Below are positions 14,592-22,648 of a stretch of 40,853 bases of DNA, one piece after another. Positions within the stretch are counted from its first letter, which is position 1; the number at the start of each line of letters is the position of its first letter. The notes beneath the pieces were generated by a model, which had not been told where the DNA came from, did no database searches, and saw only the letters and a program-made list of their open reading frames with translations. The stretch is from NCBI GenBank assembly GCA_038327685.1, contig JBBQLH010000031.1:1-40853 (forward strand). Direction: 5' to 3'. Source of the DNA: DASQFQ01 sp038327685. Its GTDB lineage: Bacteria > Actinomycetota > Thermoleophilia > Solirubrobacterales > Solirubrobacteraceae. The position numbers were made by a program, and so were the translations under genes.

Positions 14592-15727
14592 CCGGCGAGC
14601 ACCCGCTTGAGCTTGGCGAGCATCCCCTCGTCGGAGCGGCTGTTGTCCTCCGTGATCGTCTCGGCGAAGCGCTCGAGCAGGTCGCGCTGCGCGCGCGTGA
14701 GGCGGCGCGGGGTCGCCACGTTGACCACGACCCGGATGTCGCCGGTGCGGCCGCGCGAGAGCGGCGGCATGCCGCGGCCGCGCAGCAGGATCGTCTCCCC
14801 AGGCTGGGTGCCCGCCGGGACCTCGACCGGGACCGGCCCGTCGAAGGTCGGGACCTCGACCGTGGTGCCGAGCGCCGCCAGCGGCGCCGCGACGTCGATG
14901 ACCGTGATCAGGTCCTCGCCGTCGCGCAGGAAGCGCCCGTCCTCGCGCACCCTCACGACGACGTAGAGGTCGCCGGCCGGGCCGCCGTTCTCCCCCGCGT
15001 GACCGCGCCGCGTCAGCCGGATGCGCTGGCCGTCGGCGATGCCCGGAGGGATGTCGACGGCCACGCGTCGGCGCTCCCGCACGAGCCCAGCGCCGTCGCA
15101 CTCGTGGCAGGGCGTCTCGGGCACGCGGCCGTCGCCGCCGCAGGTGTCGCAGATCGCGGTGCGCACGAGCTGGCCGAACGCGGTACGCGCCACGCGCTGG
15201 TGCTGGCCAGTGCCGCCGCAGGTCGTGCAGGCCACGATCGGCGTGCCCGGCTCGGCGCCGTTGCCGTGGCAGATCGAGCACAGCGCAGCCGCCTCGAAGG
15301 CGACCTCGACCTCGATGCCGCGCGCGGAGTCGGCGAGGTCGATCGTCGCCGCGGCGACGACGTCACCGCCCTGGGTCCCGCCGGCCCGGCCGCGGCGGCC
15401 GCCGCCACCGCCGAACGCGGCCTCGAAGCCACCCTGGCCGAAGATCGCCGAGAAGAGGTCCGAGACCGAGCCGAAGGCGTCCATGTCGGGCGCGTAGCCG
15501 CGCCCGCGCAGGCCCTCCTCGCCGTAGGCGTCGTAGAGGCGCCGGCGCTCGGGGTCCGAGAGCACCTCGTAGGCGGCCGCGGCCTCCTTGAACTTCTCCT
15601 CGGCGTCCGGGTCATGGGCGTTGACGTCGGGGTGCAGCTCGCGCGCGAGCCGCCGGAAGGCCTTCTTGACCTGCGCGTCGTCGGCGCCCCGGTCGACCCC
15701 GAGCGTCTCGTAGTAGTCGCGTGCCAT
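14588..15727 (-). CDS. dnaJ: Chaperone protein DnaJ
   Basis: A 379-aa type I Hsp40. The J domain (1-70) has DYYETLGVDRGADDAQVKKA and the HPD motif in ELHPDVNAHD, which stimulates DnaK. A Gly/Phe-rich region follows (FGQGGFEAAFGGGGGRRG). The zinc-binding domain has four repeats: CSICHGNG, CTTCGGTG, CDTCGGDG and CHECDGAG. The C-terminal substrate-binding domains contain RLTRRGHAGENGGPAGDLYV. It acts with DnaK and GrpE in protein folding; neither is in the window, so this is probably the second dnaJ copy typical of actinobacteria. It begins directly after the hrcA stop with no gap, consistent with heat-shock co-expression. Confidence 0.96.
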   Translation of the reverse strand: MARDYYETLGVDRGADDAQVKKAFRRLARELHPDVNAHDPDAEEKFKEAAAAYEVLSDPERRRLYDAYGEEGLRGRGYAPDMDAFGSVSDLFSAIFGQGGFEAAFGGGGGRRGRAGGTQGGDVVAAATIDLADSARGIEVEVAFEAAALCSICHGNGAEPGTPIVACTTCGGTGQHQRVARTAFGQLVRTAICDTCGGDGRVPETPCHECDGAGLVRERRRVAVDIPPGIADGQRIRLTRRGHAGENGGPAGDLYVVVRVREDGRFLRDGEDLITVIDVAAPLAALGTTVEVPTFDGPVPVEVPAGTQPGETILLRGRGMPPLSRGRTGDIRVVVNVATPRRLTRAQRDLLERFAETITEDNSRSDEGMLAKLKRVLAG

Positions 15728-16756
15728 CTATGAGTCCGTGTAGACGTCTTCGACGAAGCGGGAGAGCTGGAGCGCGGCGGCGCGGACGGAGCGCATCGCA
15801 ACGGCGTAGTCCATGCGCGTCGGCCCGATCACCGAGACCGTGCCGAGGTTGCGCTGGGGCAGGCCGTAGTTGGCGGCCACGAGCGACAGCCCGCGCAGCG
15901 CGGGCATCGAGTTCTCCTGTCCGATGCGGACGTAGAGGCCGCGCTCGGCGAGCGCATCGGAGAGCACGCCCAGCAGCGTCACGCGGCGCTCGAGCATCTC
16001 CATCACGGCGTTGAGCTGCGGGAGGTCCTGGAAGCGGTACTCCGACAGCAGCCGTGCTGCGCCGTCGACGTAGAGGGTCTCCCCGGCGGTCTCGGCGAGC
16101 TCGGTGAAGGCCGGCGCGAGGCGCGTGATGAACGCGCCCTCGGTCGGCGGCAGCGTCGGGTCCTCGAGCCGCGAGTGCAGCATCCGCGCGCCGAGGCCCA
16201 TGCCGACGAGCTGCTCGTTGAGGTACGCGGCGGCCCACTCGGCGAGCCCGGGGTCGACCGGCTCCTCGAAGGCGAAGATGCGCTTGGAGACGCCGCCGGT
16301 GGAGGTGATGATCACGACCATCAGGACCTGCGGCTGGAGCGCGAGCACCTCGACATGGCGGATCGTGGTGGTGGCGATCGGGGGCGCCGAGACGATCGCC
16401 AGCAGGTTCGTGACCTGGGACAGCGTCTCCGTCGTCACCCGCATCGCCTCGTCGACCTCGCGGCGGGCGAGCGTCAGCTCGACCACGCGCGGCTCGACGG
16501 CGGTCGAGCGGCGCTGGGGCAGGATGTGGTCGACGAAGTAGCGGTAGCCGGCGTCCGTCGGCACGCGCCCCGCGGAGGTGTGCGGGTGGGCGAGCAGCCC
16601 CTGCTCCTCGAGTACCGCGAGCTCGTTGCGGATGGTCGAGGAGCCGTAGCCGATGTCCTCGTCGGAGGCGAGCGCCTTGGAGCCCACGGGCTGGCCGGCC
16701 TCGGCGAAGAGGTCGACCACCTTGCCCAGCAGCAGCTCCTGACGGGATGACAACAT
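15728..16756 (-). CDS. hrcA: Heat-inducible transcription repressor HrcA
   Basis: A 342-aa HrcA repressor. The N-terminal winged helix (LSSRQELLLGKVVDLFAEAG, GSSTIRNELAVLEEQGLL, HTSAGRVPTDAGYRYFVD) is the family signature, followed by a GAF-like and dimerisation region. HrcA represses chaperone operons by binding CIRCE elements and is itself tuned by GroEL. No CIRCE-like sequence lies upstream here. Instead the ATG sits inside a perfect 9-bp inverted repeat, and TACAAT lies 7 nt upstream of the ATG, suggesting a leaderless promoter. The gene also follows two MaoC genes by only 26 nt, so read-through is possible. Confidence 0.95.
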   Translation of the reverse strand: MLSSRQELLLGKVVDLFAEAGQPVGSKALASDEDIGYGSSTIRNELAVLEEQGLLAHPHTSAGRVPTDAGYRYFVDHILPQRRSTAVEPRVVELTLARREVDEAMRVTTETLSQVTNLLAIVSAPPIATTTIRHVEVLALQPQVLMVVIITSTGGVSKRIFAFEEPVDPGLAEWAAAYLNEQLVGMGLGARMLHSRLEDPTLPPTEGAFITRLAPAFTELAETAGETLYVDGAARLLSEYRFQDLPQLNAVMEMLERRVTLLGVLSDALAERGLYVRIGQENSMPALRGLSLVAANYGLPQRNLGTVSVIGPTRMDYAVAMRSVRAAALQLSRFVEDVYTDS

Positions 16757-16769
16757 CCCGTCGATTGTA
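16741..16769 (-). promoter_or_regulatory. Putative hrcA promoter and palindromic operator
   Basis: On the minus strand TACAAT (16764-16769) resembles a -10 hexamer and is followed after 7 nt by the hrcA ATG. A perfect 9-bp inverted repeat, GACGGGATG and CATCCCGTC with a 4-nt centre, spans 16741-16762 and includes the start codon. A repressor bound here would cover the transcription start, and in RNA the same arms could form a hairpin over the start codon. No good -35 is visible. Confidence 0.5.
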
Positions 16770-16782
16770 AGAAGGGCGGCGG

Positions 16783-17175
16783 TCAGCCCACTCGCAGCGT
16801 GGCCTGGCCCTTGCGGATGATGCGCCGCCCGTCCTGGAACGCCTCGGCCTCGACGGTCGCGACATCGTCCGCGACGTCCGTCACGGTCGCGCTCACCGAC
16901 AGCTCCTGCTCGGGGAAGCCCATGCCGCGGAACTGGACCGAGAGGCTGCGCAGGGCGTCTGGGCCGTCGCCGGCGGCGCTGACGGCGCGCGCGACCTGGG
17001 CCATCATCCAGAGGCCGTGGAGGATCCGGCCCGGGAGGCCGACCGACTGGGCGAACTCGTCGTCGATGTGGATCGGGTTGAAGTCGCCGGAGGCGCCCGC
17101 GTAGCGGGTGGTGAGGAACTTGTCGGGCGTGACCTTGAGCTCGGGCAGCGCCTGTCCGGGTGCGAGCTCGGTCAT
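16783..17175 (-). CDS. MaoC-like hotdog-fold dehydratase
   Basis: A 130-aa MaoC-type (R)-specific enoyl-CoA hydratase. It shows the hotdog hydratase motif with catalytic Asp and His: YAGASGDFNPIHIDDEFA, where Asp-Phe-Asn-Pro-Ile-His is the active-site pattern, and later GRILHGLWMMAQVARAV. It would hydrate enoyl-CoA thioesters in fatty-acid metabolism. Its ATG overlaps the stop of the partner subunit gene (ATGA). Paired short MaoC proteins usually form a heterodimer, as for mycobacterial HadAB/HadBC-type dehydratases. Confidence 0.9.
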   Translation of the reverse strand: MTELAPGQALPELKVTPDKFLTTRYAGASGDFNPIHIDDEFAQSVGLPGRILHGLWMMAQVARAVSAAGDGPDALRSLSVQFRGMGFPEQELSVSATVTDVADDVATVEAEAFQDGRRIIRKGQATLRVG

Positions 17176-17606
17176 CGGACGATGTTGGTCCAGGTGCCGG
17201 TGCAGACCGTCTCGCCGTCCTGGTTGGTCGATCGGCTCTCGAAGACGTAGAACCTGAGCCCGCCGCGGTCGGCGGCGTCCTTGACCTCGAGCTCGGTGGC
17301 GATCTCGTCCCCGGCCACCACCGGCGGGCCCCACACGAACTCCTGGCCGCCGTGGACCATGCGCGCGAAGTCGATGCCGACCTCGGGGTCGAAGAGGGCG
17401 GTCACGAGCGCGCGGCTCGAATAGACGACGGCGAACATCGGCGGGGCGACGACGTCGGCGTAGCCGGCCGCGCGCGCCGCGTCAGGGTCGTGGTGCAACT
17501 CGCTGTCCTCACCGACGGCGGAGGCGAACTCGCGCACCTTCTCGCGGCCGACCGCATAGGTCACGGGCGGATAGGTCTTGCCCACGGCGTCCGTGTTGAG
17601 CGCCAA
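17172..17606 (-). CDS. MaoC N-terminal-type (FAS1-like) dehydratase subunit
   Basis: A 144-aa hotdog-fold protein with ALNTDAVGKTYPPVTYAVGR, REFASAVGEDSELHHDPDAA and APPMFAVVYSS, resembling the FAS1-like dehydratase/HadA family. It probably forms the non-catalytic or structural half of a heterodimer with the downstream MaoC protein. The TTG start (17604-17606) is preferred because AGGAGG lies 4 nt upstream and the protein then begins as its family does; the longer frame overlaps the divergent gene. First gene of the operon leading into hrcA. Confidence 0.87.
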   Translation of the reverse strand: MALNTDAVGKTYPPVTYAVGREKVREFASAVGEDSELHHDPDAARAAGYADVVAPPMFAVVYSSRALVTALFDPEVGIDFARMVHGGQEFVWGPPVVAGDEIATELEVKDAADRGGLRFYVFESRSTNQDGETVCTGTWTNIVR

Positions 17607-17691
17607 TTCTCCTCCTGGTCTGCGGGTTGGGGAGCCTATCCGGCCAAAAGGGTGGTTGCGCCGCCGCAAACCGTGGAACACTGACGTTCAG

Positions 17692-18636
17692 ATGACCGGT
17701 CGTGTTAAGGCTCTCGCGGCCCTGAATGTCATCGGCTGGCTGGTCGCGGTGCCGCTCCTGCTGATCGCGGTCGTCAATCCGTTCGTCAACGGCGATTGGC
17801 CAGGCCGAGTGATAGGCGGCCGCCAGGGCGACGTCCAGCTGCGCACGCCCGCCCCCGAGCGGCAAGCACCGGCGCAGCAGCGCCCGGTCCAGCGCGAGCG
17901 CCGGCGCGCCGACGACCCGCTGCGCGCGGCCCGCGAGGCGCTCCAGACCTTCCGCCCCGCGGTCGTGCCGACGACCGGCGGCGCCACCGGCACGTTCGGC
18001 GCCGGGAGCCAGGGTGGCAGCGGCGGCGGCGGCGGCTCGAACTTCGATCTGCGCGGTCAGGCCGGGCCCAAGCGGATCCCCTCGCCGCCCATCGTGCCGA
18101 CGACGCCAGGCGCCGGGGTCGTCCCCGCGCCGCTGCCGGTGGCCGTCGTGCCGGGCGCGACCCAGCCCGCCTCCCCGCCCGTCGTCGCGCCGCCCGACGT
18201 CCCCCAGGCCGCGCCCACGACACCGGCCCGCGGCGTCGCGCCGCCACCCGCGCCCGAGGCACCGATCGCGGGCAGGCCGCCCGGCGCGCCCGACGGCCCG
18301 GGCCCCGGTCCGACGCCGACCCCGACGCCCGAGCCGACCGTCACGCCCGAGCCGACGGCCACCCCTGAGCCCACGGCCACTCCCGAGCCGACGGCGACGC
18401 CCGACCCGACCGTGACGCCTGAGCCCACGGCCACGCCGGAGCCGACCGCGACCCCTGAGCCCACCGCGACGCCCGAACCGCCCGCGCCCGAGACGCCGGT
18501 GCCGCCGGACGATCCGCCGGGCGATCCGCCGCCGCCGCCGAAGCACCACCCGAACATCCCGGCCGCGGTCAAGCCGCCGCAGGATCAGATGCCGGGGCCG
18601 GAAATGCCCGGCGCGCCCGGCCCGGCGCCGAGCTAG
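17692..18636 (+). CDS. Single-anchor Pro-rich surface or wall-spanning protein
   Basis: A 314-aa protein with one N-terminal membrane helix (VKALAALNVIGWLVAVPLLLIAVV) and no other hydrophobic segment. The rest is Pro/Ala/Thr-rich and should be extended and extracytoplasmic, or wall spanning. It contains a Gly/Ser run (GGSGGGGGSN), a tandem TPEPTA/V repeat and a Pro-rich end (PPDDPPGDPPPPPKHHP). Codon use in this frame, the anchor and the position of the ATG (17692) support a real gene. The function is unknown; such proteins often act as spacers across the cell wall. It is divergent from the MaoC operon. Confidence 0.7.
   Translation: MTGRVKALAALNVIGWLVAVPLLLIAVVNPFVNGDWPGRVIGGRQGDVQLRTPAPERQAPAQQRPVQRERRRADDPLRAAREALQTFRPAVVPTTGGATGTFGAGSQGGSGGGGGSNFDLRGQAGPKRIPSPPIVPTTPGAGVVPAPLPVAVVPGATQPASPPVVAPPDVPQAAPTTPARGVAPPPAPEAPIAGRPPGAPDGPGPGPTPTPTPEPTVTPEPTATPEPTATPEPTATPDPTVTPEPTATPEPTATPEPTATPEPPAPETPVPPDDPPGDPPPPPKHHPNIPAAVKPPQDQMPGPEMPGAPGPAPS
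18325..18480 (+). repeat. Tandem hexapeptide-coding repeat (TPEPTA/V)
   Basis: About eight and a half copies of an 18-nt unit coding for Thr-Pro-Glu-Pro-Thr-Ala/Val, with one Asp-for-Glu variant. Synonymous third positions differ between units, so the repeat is kept at the protein level and is not a recent expansion. Confidence 0.9.
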
Positions 18637-18762
18637 GAGTCCGTCGGAGATCTCTCGAGTGGCCGAGCGAACCGGTGGCGAGGCCTCTGGCCGAGACAGG
18701 GCGCCGCGGATCGGCCACGTCCGGGCGTGCCGACTTCTTCGACGGGCTCCTGGGTCTTACAG

Positions 18763-20568
18763 CTAGTCGCCGTCCAGCTCCAGCACGGCGAGGAACGCGT
18801 CCTGGGGGACCTCGATGCGCCCGACCTGCTTCATGCGCTTCTTGCCCTCCTTCTGGCGCTCGAGCAGCTTGCGCTTGCGCGAGATGTCACCGCCGTAGCA
18901 CTTGGCCGTGACGTCCTTGCGGAAGGCCTTGACCGTCTCGCGAGCGATGATCTTGGCGCCCACCGCGGCCTGGATCGGCACGTCGTACTGCTGGCGCGGG
19001 ATCCGCTTGCGCAGGCGCTCGACCAGCGCGCGCCCGGCCTCGTAGGCCTTCTCGCGGTGCACGATCATCGAGAGCGCGTCGACCGGGTCGCCGGCGAGGA
19101 GGACGTCGAGCTTGACCATGTCGGAGGGCTTCATCCCGGTCGGCTCGTAGTCAAGCGAGGCGTAGCCGCGGGTGCGCGACTTCAGCTGGTCGAAGAAGTC
19201 CAGGACGATCTCCGCCAGCGGCAGGTCGTAGGTGATCTGCACGCGCTCGGCCGACAGGAAGTGCATGCCCTGGTGCTCGCCGCGGCGCTCCTGGCAGAGC
19301 TCCATGATCTGGCCGATGTAGTCCTTCGGCGCGAGGATCGAGGCCCGGACGACGGGCTCGCGGACCTCGGCGATGCGCGCCGGGTCGGGCATGTCGGTCG
19401 GGTTGTGGACGGTGCGCTCGCTGCCGTCGGTGAGCGTGAGTGCGAACTCGACCGACGGCATCGTCGCCATCAGCTCGACGTCGTACTCGCGCTCGAGCCG
19501 CTCGCGCACGATGTCCATGTGCAGCAGGCCGAGGAAGCCACAGCGGAAGCCGAAGCCGAGCGCGTCGGAGTTCTCGGGCTCCCAGAACAGCGCGGCGTCG
19601 TTGAGCGAGAGCTTCTCGAGCGCGTCGCGGAGCTCCTCGAACTGGTTGGACTCGATCGGGAACAGCCCGCAGAACACCATCGGCTTGACCTCGCGATAGC
19701 CGGGCAGCGGCTCGATCGCGGGGTTCGCGCGGGAGGTCAGGGTGTCGCCGACGGGCAGGCTCGTGACGTCCTTGATACCGGTGATGAGGTAGCCGACCTC
19801 GCCCGCCGAGAGCGCCTCGACGGGCGTCATCGCGGGCGTGAAGAACCCGATGTCATCGATGTCGGCCTGGGTGCCGGCCACCATCGCGCGGATCGCCTCG
19901 CCCTTGGTGAAGGTGCCGTCGACCACCCGGATGTACGCGATGACGCCGCGGTATTGGTCGTACTCGGAGTCGAAGATGAGCGCGCGCGGGGGCGCCGCGG
20001 GGTCGCCGGACGGCGGCGGCACGCGCGCGATCAGCTCCTCGAGCACCTCGGCCACGCCGGCGCCGGTCTTCGCCGAGATCCGCAGGACCTCGTCGGGCTG
20101 CTCGCCGATCAGGTCGGCGATCTCCTCGGCCACGCGCTCGGGCTCGGCGCCCGGCAGGTCGATCTTGTTCAGGCACGGGATCAGCTCGAGCCCGGAGTCG
20201 ACGGCGAGGTAGGTGTTCGCGACGGTCTGCGCCTCGACGCCCTGTGAGGCGTCGACGACCAGCAGCGCGCCTTCGCAGGCGGCGAGCGAGCGCGAGACCT
20301 CATAGGTGAAGTCAACGTGGCCCGGCGTGTCGATCAGCTGCAGCTGGTAGGTCTCGCCGTCCTTGGAGGTGAAGAAGACCCGCACCGCCTGGGCCTTGAT
20401 CGTGATCCCCCGCTCGCGCTCGAGGTCCATCGAGTCGAGCACCTGCGCGCGCATCGAGCGGGGGTCGACCGTGTGCGTGGTCTCGAGGATGCGATCGGCC
20501 AGCGTCGACTTCCCATGGTCGATATGGGCGATGATCGAGAAGTTCCGGATGTGGGCCTGGTCCGACAT
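18763..20568 (-). CDS. lepA: Elongation factor 4 (LepA)
   Basis: A 601-aa translational GTPase of normal length. GTP-binding motifs are IAHIDHGKSTLADRI (G1), ERGITIKAQAV (G2), DTPGHVDFTYEVSRSLAACE (G3) and NKIDLPGAEPE (G4). The unique LepA C-terminal domain is present (GGDISRKRKLLERQKEGKKR). EF4 acts on the ribosome, where back-translocation and effects on initiation have been proposed. It starts 15 nt after murJ and probably shares its transcript. Confidence 0.98.
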   Translation of the reverse strand: MSDQAHIRNFSIIAHIDHGKSTLADRILETTHTVDPRSMRAQVLDSMDLERERGITIKAQAVRVFFTSKDGETYQLQLIDTPGHVDFTYEVSRSLAACEGALLVVDASQGVEAQTVANTYLAVDSGLELIPCLNKIDLPGAEPERVAEEIADLIGEQPDEVLRISAKTGAGVAEVLEELIARVPPPSGDPAAPPRALIFDSEYDQYRGVIAYIRVVDGTFTKGEAIRAMVAGTQADIDDIGFFTPAMTPVEALSAGEVGYLITGIKDVTSLPVGDTLTSRANPAIEPLPGYREVKPMVFCGLFPIESNQFEELRDALEKLSLNDAALFWEPENSDALGFGFRCGFLGLLHMDIVRERLEREYDVELMATMPSVEFALTLTDGSERTVHNPTDMPDPARIAEVREPVVRASILAPKDYIGQIMELCQERRGEHQGMHFLSAERVQITYDLPLAEIVLDFFDQLKSRTRGYASLDYEPTGMKPSDMVKLDVLLAGDPVDALSMIVHREKAYEAGRALVERLRKRIPRQQYDVPIQAAVGAKIIARETVKAFRKDVTAKCYGGDISRKRKLLERQKEGKKRMKQVGRIEVPQDAFLAVLELDGD

Positions 20569-20583
20569 GGGGGCCAGGACAGG

Positions 20584-22176
20584 TTACGAGGCGCCTCTCC
20601 CCAGTCTGCGCTGCACGATCCCCGCGATCTGCCGCGCCTCCGGGATGCGCATCGCGATCACCGTGGCGATGTAGACGGCGCTCGCCACCGTGAGCGCGAC
20701 CGTCACGCTCAGGAACTGGGCGAGCAGCGACGTGCCGAGCGCCGATTCCAGCGCCTGCCAGCCGAAGTACGCGACGGCGCCGAGCAGCGCCGCGGCGGCC
20801 AGCATCAAAACCACGCCGCGCAGCGTGCGACCGATCTCGAACCCCCGCAGCTCGAGCCGCAGGCGGTAGGCCTGACCGAGCGTCATCGCGGCGCTCGCGA
20901 CGGCGGTGCCGATCACGACGCCGGCGATCCCGAGCGGTTTGTAGAGCGCCGCCGACACCCCGGCGTTGATCAGCAGCGTCACGCCAGCGAGCGAGGTCGG
21001 GACCCAGGGCCGCTGGAGCGAGAAGAACGTGCGCGTGAGCAGCAGGTTCGCGCCCGAGAACGGCATCGAGAAGGAGAACCAGAACAGCGCCTCGCTCACC
21101 GAGTCCGTCGACGCCGCCCCGAACTGCCCGCGCTGGTAGACGAGGCGCGTGAGCGGCTCCGCCAGCACCGCGGTCCCGACCGCGGCCGGGATCAGGAACA
21201 GCGCGATCATCCGCACCCCGTTGCCGCTCGCGCGGCGGAGGCCGTCGAGGTCTCGGCGGGCGGCGAAGCGCGACATCGTCGGGAACAGGACGGTCGCCAC
21301 CGCGACGGAGAAAACGCCCTGGGGGAGCATGTAGAGCCGGAACGCGCGGTCGATCGCCGCGGGCGCCGCCTCGCTGACCAGCGAGCCGAGGACCGAGTTG
21401 ATCAGCAGGTTGAAGTTGATCAGGCCGAGGCCGATCGTCACCGGCAGCATCAGCCGCAGCACCTGGCGGATGCGCGGGTCCCGGAAGTTGAACGAGATCC
21501 GGAGCTCGAAGCCGACGCGCCGCAGCACCGGCAGGCACATGCCCCACTGCACGACGGTGCCGGCGAGCACGCCGAGCGCGTAGGCGTAGACCTGGTTGGG
21601 GCCGTGGAACAGCGGCTTGAGCAGGACGAGCCCGGCGATGATCACGAAGTTCCACACCACCGGCGCGATCGCCGGGATCGCGAAGTGGTCGTACGCGTTG
21701 AGGATCCCGACGACGAGCCCGTTGAGCCCCAGCAGCACGACGATCGGGAACATCACGCGCGACAGCCCGACCGTCAGGTGGTCGAGCTCCGAGCTGAACT
21801 TGTCGCCCGTGATCGGCGGGATGACGTACGGCGCGATGAAGATGAAGAGCGCCGTGATCACGCCGAGCACCACGAGGATCAGCCCGAACAGTGCACCGGC
21901 GAGCTGGAACGCGTCTTTTCGCTTCTTCTGCTCCAGCAGTTCGGTGAAGACGGGGACGAACGCCGCGCTCAGCGCGGAGTCGGCGACGAGCGCGCGCAGC
22001 AGGTTCGGCACCTGGAAGGCGATCGTGAAGGCGGAGAAGGGACCGGAGGTCCCGAAGTAGCTCGACGCGACCACCTCGCGCACGAGCCCGGCGACCCTCG
22101 ACAGGCCCGTCGCGATCGAGAAGATGACCGTGTTGAACGCGATCCGCCGGGCGGGTGGGGTGGCCGGCTGTGGCAC
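20584..22176 (-). CDS. murJ: Lipid II flippase MurJ (MviN family)
   Basis: A 530-aa polytopic MOP-superfamily protein with about 13-14 hydrophobic helices. It shows MurJ patterns such as TGLSRVAGLVREVVASSYFG near the N-terminus, AFQVPNLLRALVADSALSAA, FVPVFTELL and ALFWFSFSMPFSGANLLLTR. It flips lipid II across the membrane for peptidoglycan synthesis. The start is GTG (22174-22176), the first start codon of the family-like N-terminus MPQPATPPARRIAFNT. It is divergent from rpsT. Confidence 0.94.
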   Translation of the reverse strand: MPQPATPPARRIAFNTVIFSIATGLSRVAGLVREVVASSYFGTSGPFSAFTIAFQVPNLLRALVADSALSAAFVPVFTELLEQKKRKDAFQLAGALFGLILVVLGVITALFIFIAPYVIPPITGDKFSSELDHLTVGLSRVMFPIVVLLGLNGLVVGILNAYDHFAIPAIAPVVWNFVIIAGLVLLKPLFHGPNQVYAYALGVLAGTVVQWGMCLPVLRRVGFELRISFNFRDPRIRQVLRLMLPVTIGLGLINFNLLINSVLGSLVSEAAPAAIDRAFRLYMLPQGVFSVAVATVLFPTMSRFAARRDLDGLRRASGNGVRMIALFLIPAAVGTAVLAEPLTRLVYQRGQFGAASTDSVSEALFWFSFSMPFSGANLLLTRTFFSLQRPWVPTSLAGVTLLINAGVSAALYKPLGIAGVVIGTAVASAAMTLGQAYRLRLELRGFEIGRTLRGVVLMLAAAALLGAVAYFGWQALESALGTSLLAQFLSVTVALTVASAVYIATVIAMRIPEARQIAGIVQRRLGRGAS

Positions 22177-22185
22177 GCGGGCCGC

Positions 22186-22191
22186 TATAGT
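22186..22191 (+). promoter_or_regulatory. Putative -10 element for rpsT
   Basis: TATAGT lies 47 nt upstream of the rpsT ATG in the short gap between divergent murJ and rpsT. Read on the minus strand the same block offers TACTAT as a -10 for murJ, so the element may serve both directions. No clear -35 in either direction. Confidence 0.5.
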
Positions 22192-22238
22192 AGGCGCCGC
22201 CGCGGCCGGTCCGTTCGAGTCCGCGGCGCTTCCACGTA

Positions 22239-22505
22239 ATGGCCAACATCGCCTCCCAGAAAAAGCGGATCCTGCGCACGGAGCGCGAGCGGCTCGAGAA
22301 CCGCCGCTACACGTCCGCCGTCAAGACGTACTTCCGGCGCCTGCAGGCCGCCGTCGAGGCCGGCGAGGCCGAGACCGCCGACGCCGAGCACCTCCAGCTC
22401 GTGCGCACGGTCGACAAGGCCGTGAAGCGCGGCGCGCTGCACAAGAACTCCGGCGCCCGCAAGAAGTCGCGCGCGTCGAAGCTGCGCAGCAGCATCTCCG
22501 CGTAG
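22239..22505 (+). CDS. rpsT: 30S ribosomal protein S20
   Basis: An 88-aa S20 protein: MANIASQKKRILRTERERLE, RRYTSAVKTYFRRLQAAVEAG, LVRTVDKAVKRGALHKNSGA and ARKKSRASKLRSSIS are all typical. S20 binds 16S rRNA in the 30S subunit. Length and basic composition are normal. rpsT facing holA is a widely conserved arrangement. Confidence 0.97.
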   Translation: MANIASQKKRILRTERERLENRRYTSAVKTYFRRLQAAVEAGEAETADAEHLQLVRTVDKAVKRGALHKNSGARKKSRASKLRSSISA

Positions 22506-22541
22506 CGCACGGGGCCGGCCACTCCGGCATTCCGAGCCGCC

Positions 22542-22580
22542 GTCCTGCCCTGCTGTCGCTCTGCGCCACCTAGGCAGGAC
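22542..22580 (+). terminator. Possible bidirectional hairpin between rpsT and holA
   Basis: GTCCTGCC (22542-22549) and GGCAGGAC (22573-22580) form an 8-bp stem with a 23-nt loop in the 143-nt gap between convergent genes. No U-tract. It could act as a terminator for either gene; the long loop makes this weak. Confidence 0.35.
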
Positions 22581-22648
22581 AGTGCCGCGATTCGGTGCCG
22601 CCTCGAACACGCGGGTGTCGACCGCGAGGCCGGCGCCGTTCGCGCGCG

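Noticed and set aside
16757..16790. CIRCE element expected upstream of hrcA
   Set aside because: No TTAGCACTC/GAGTGCTAA-like arms are present; only the unrelated palindrome over the ATG.
18325..18480. CRISPR-like tandem repeat
   Set aside because: Units are 18 nt without spacers and code for TPEPTA/V within a Pro-rich protein.
18640..18762. Possible tRNA-Ser/Leu start (GAGTGGCCGAGCGAACCGG) after the Pro-rich gene
   Set aside because: No T arm, no matching acceptor strand and no anticodon arm could be found downstream.
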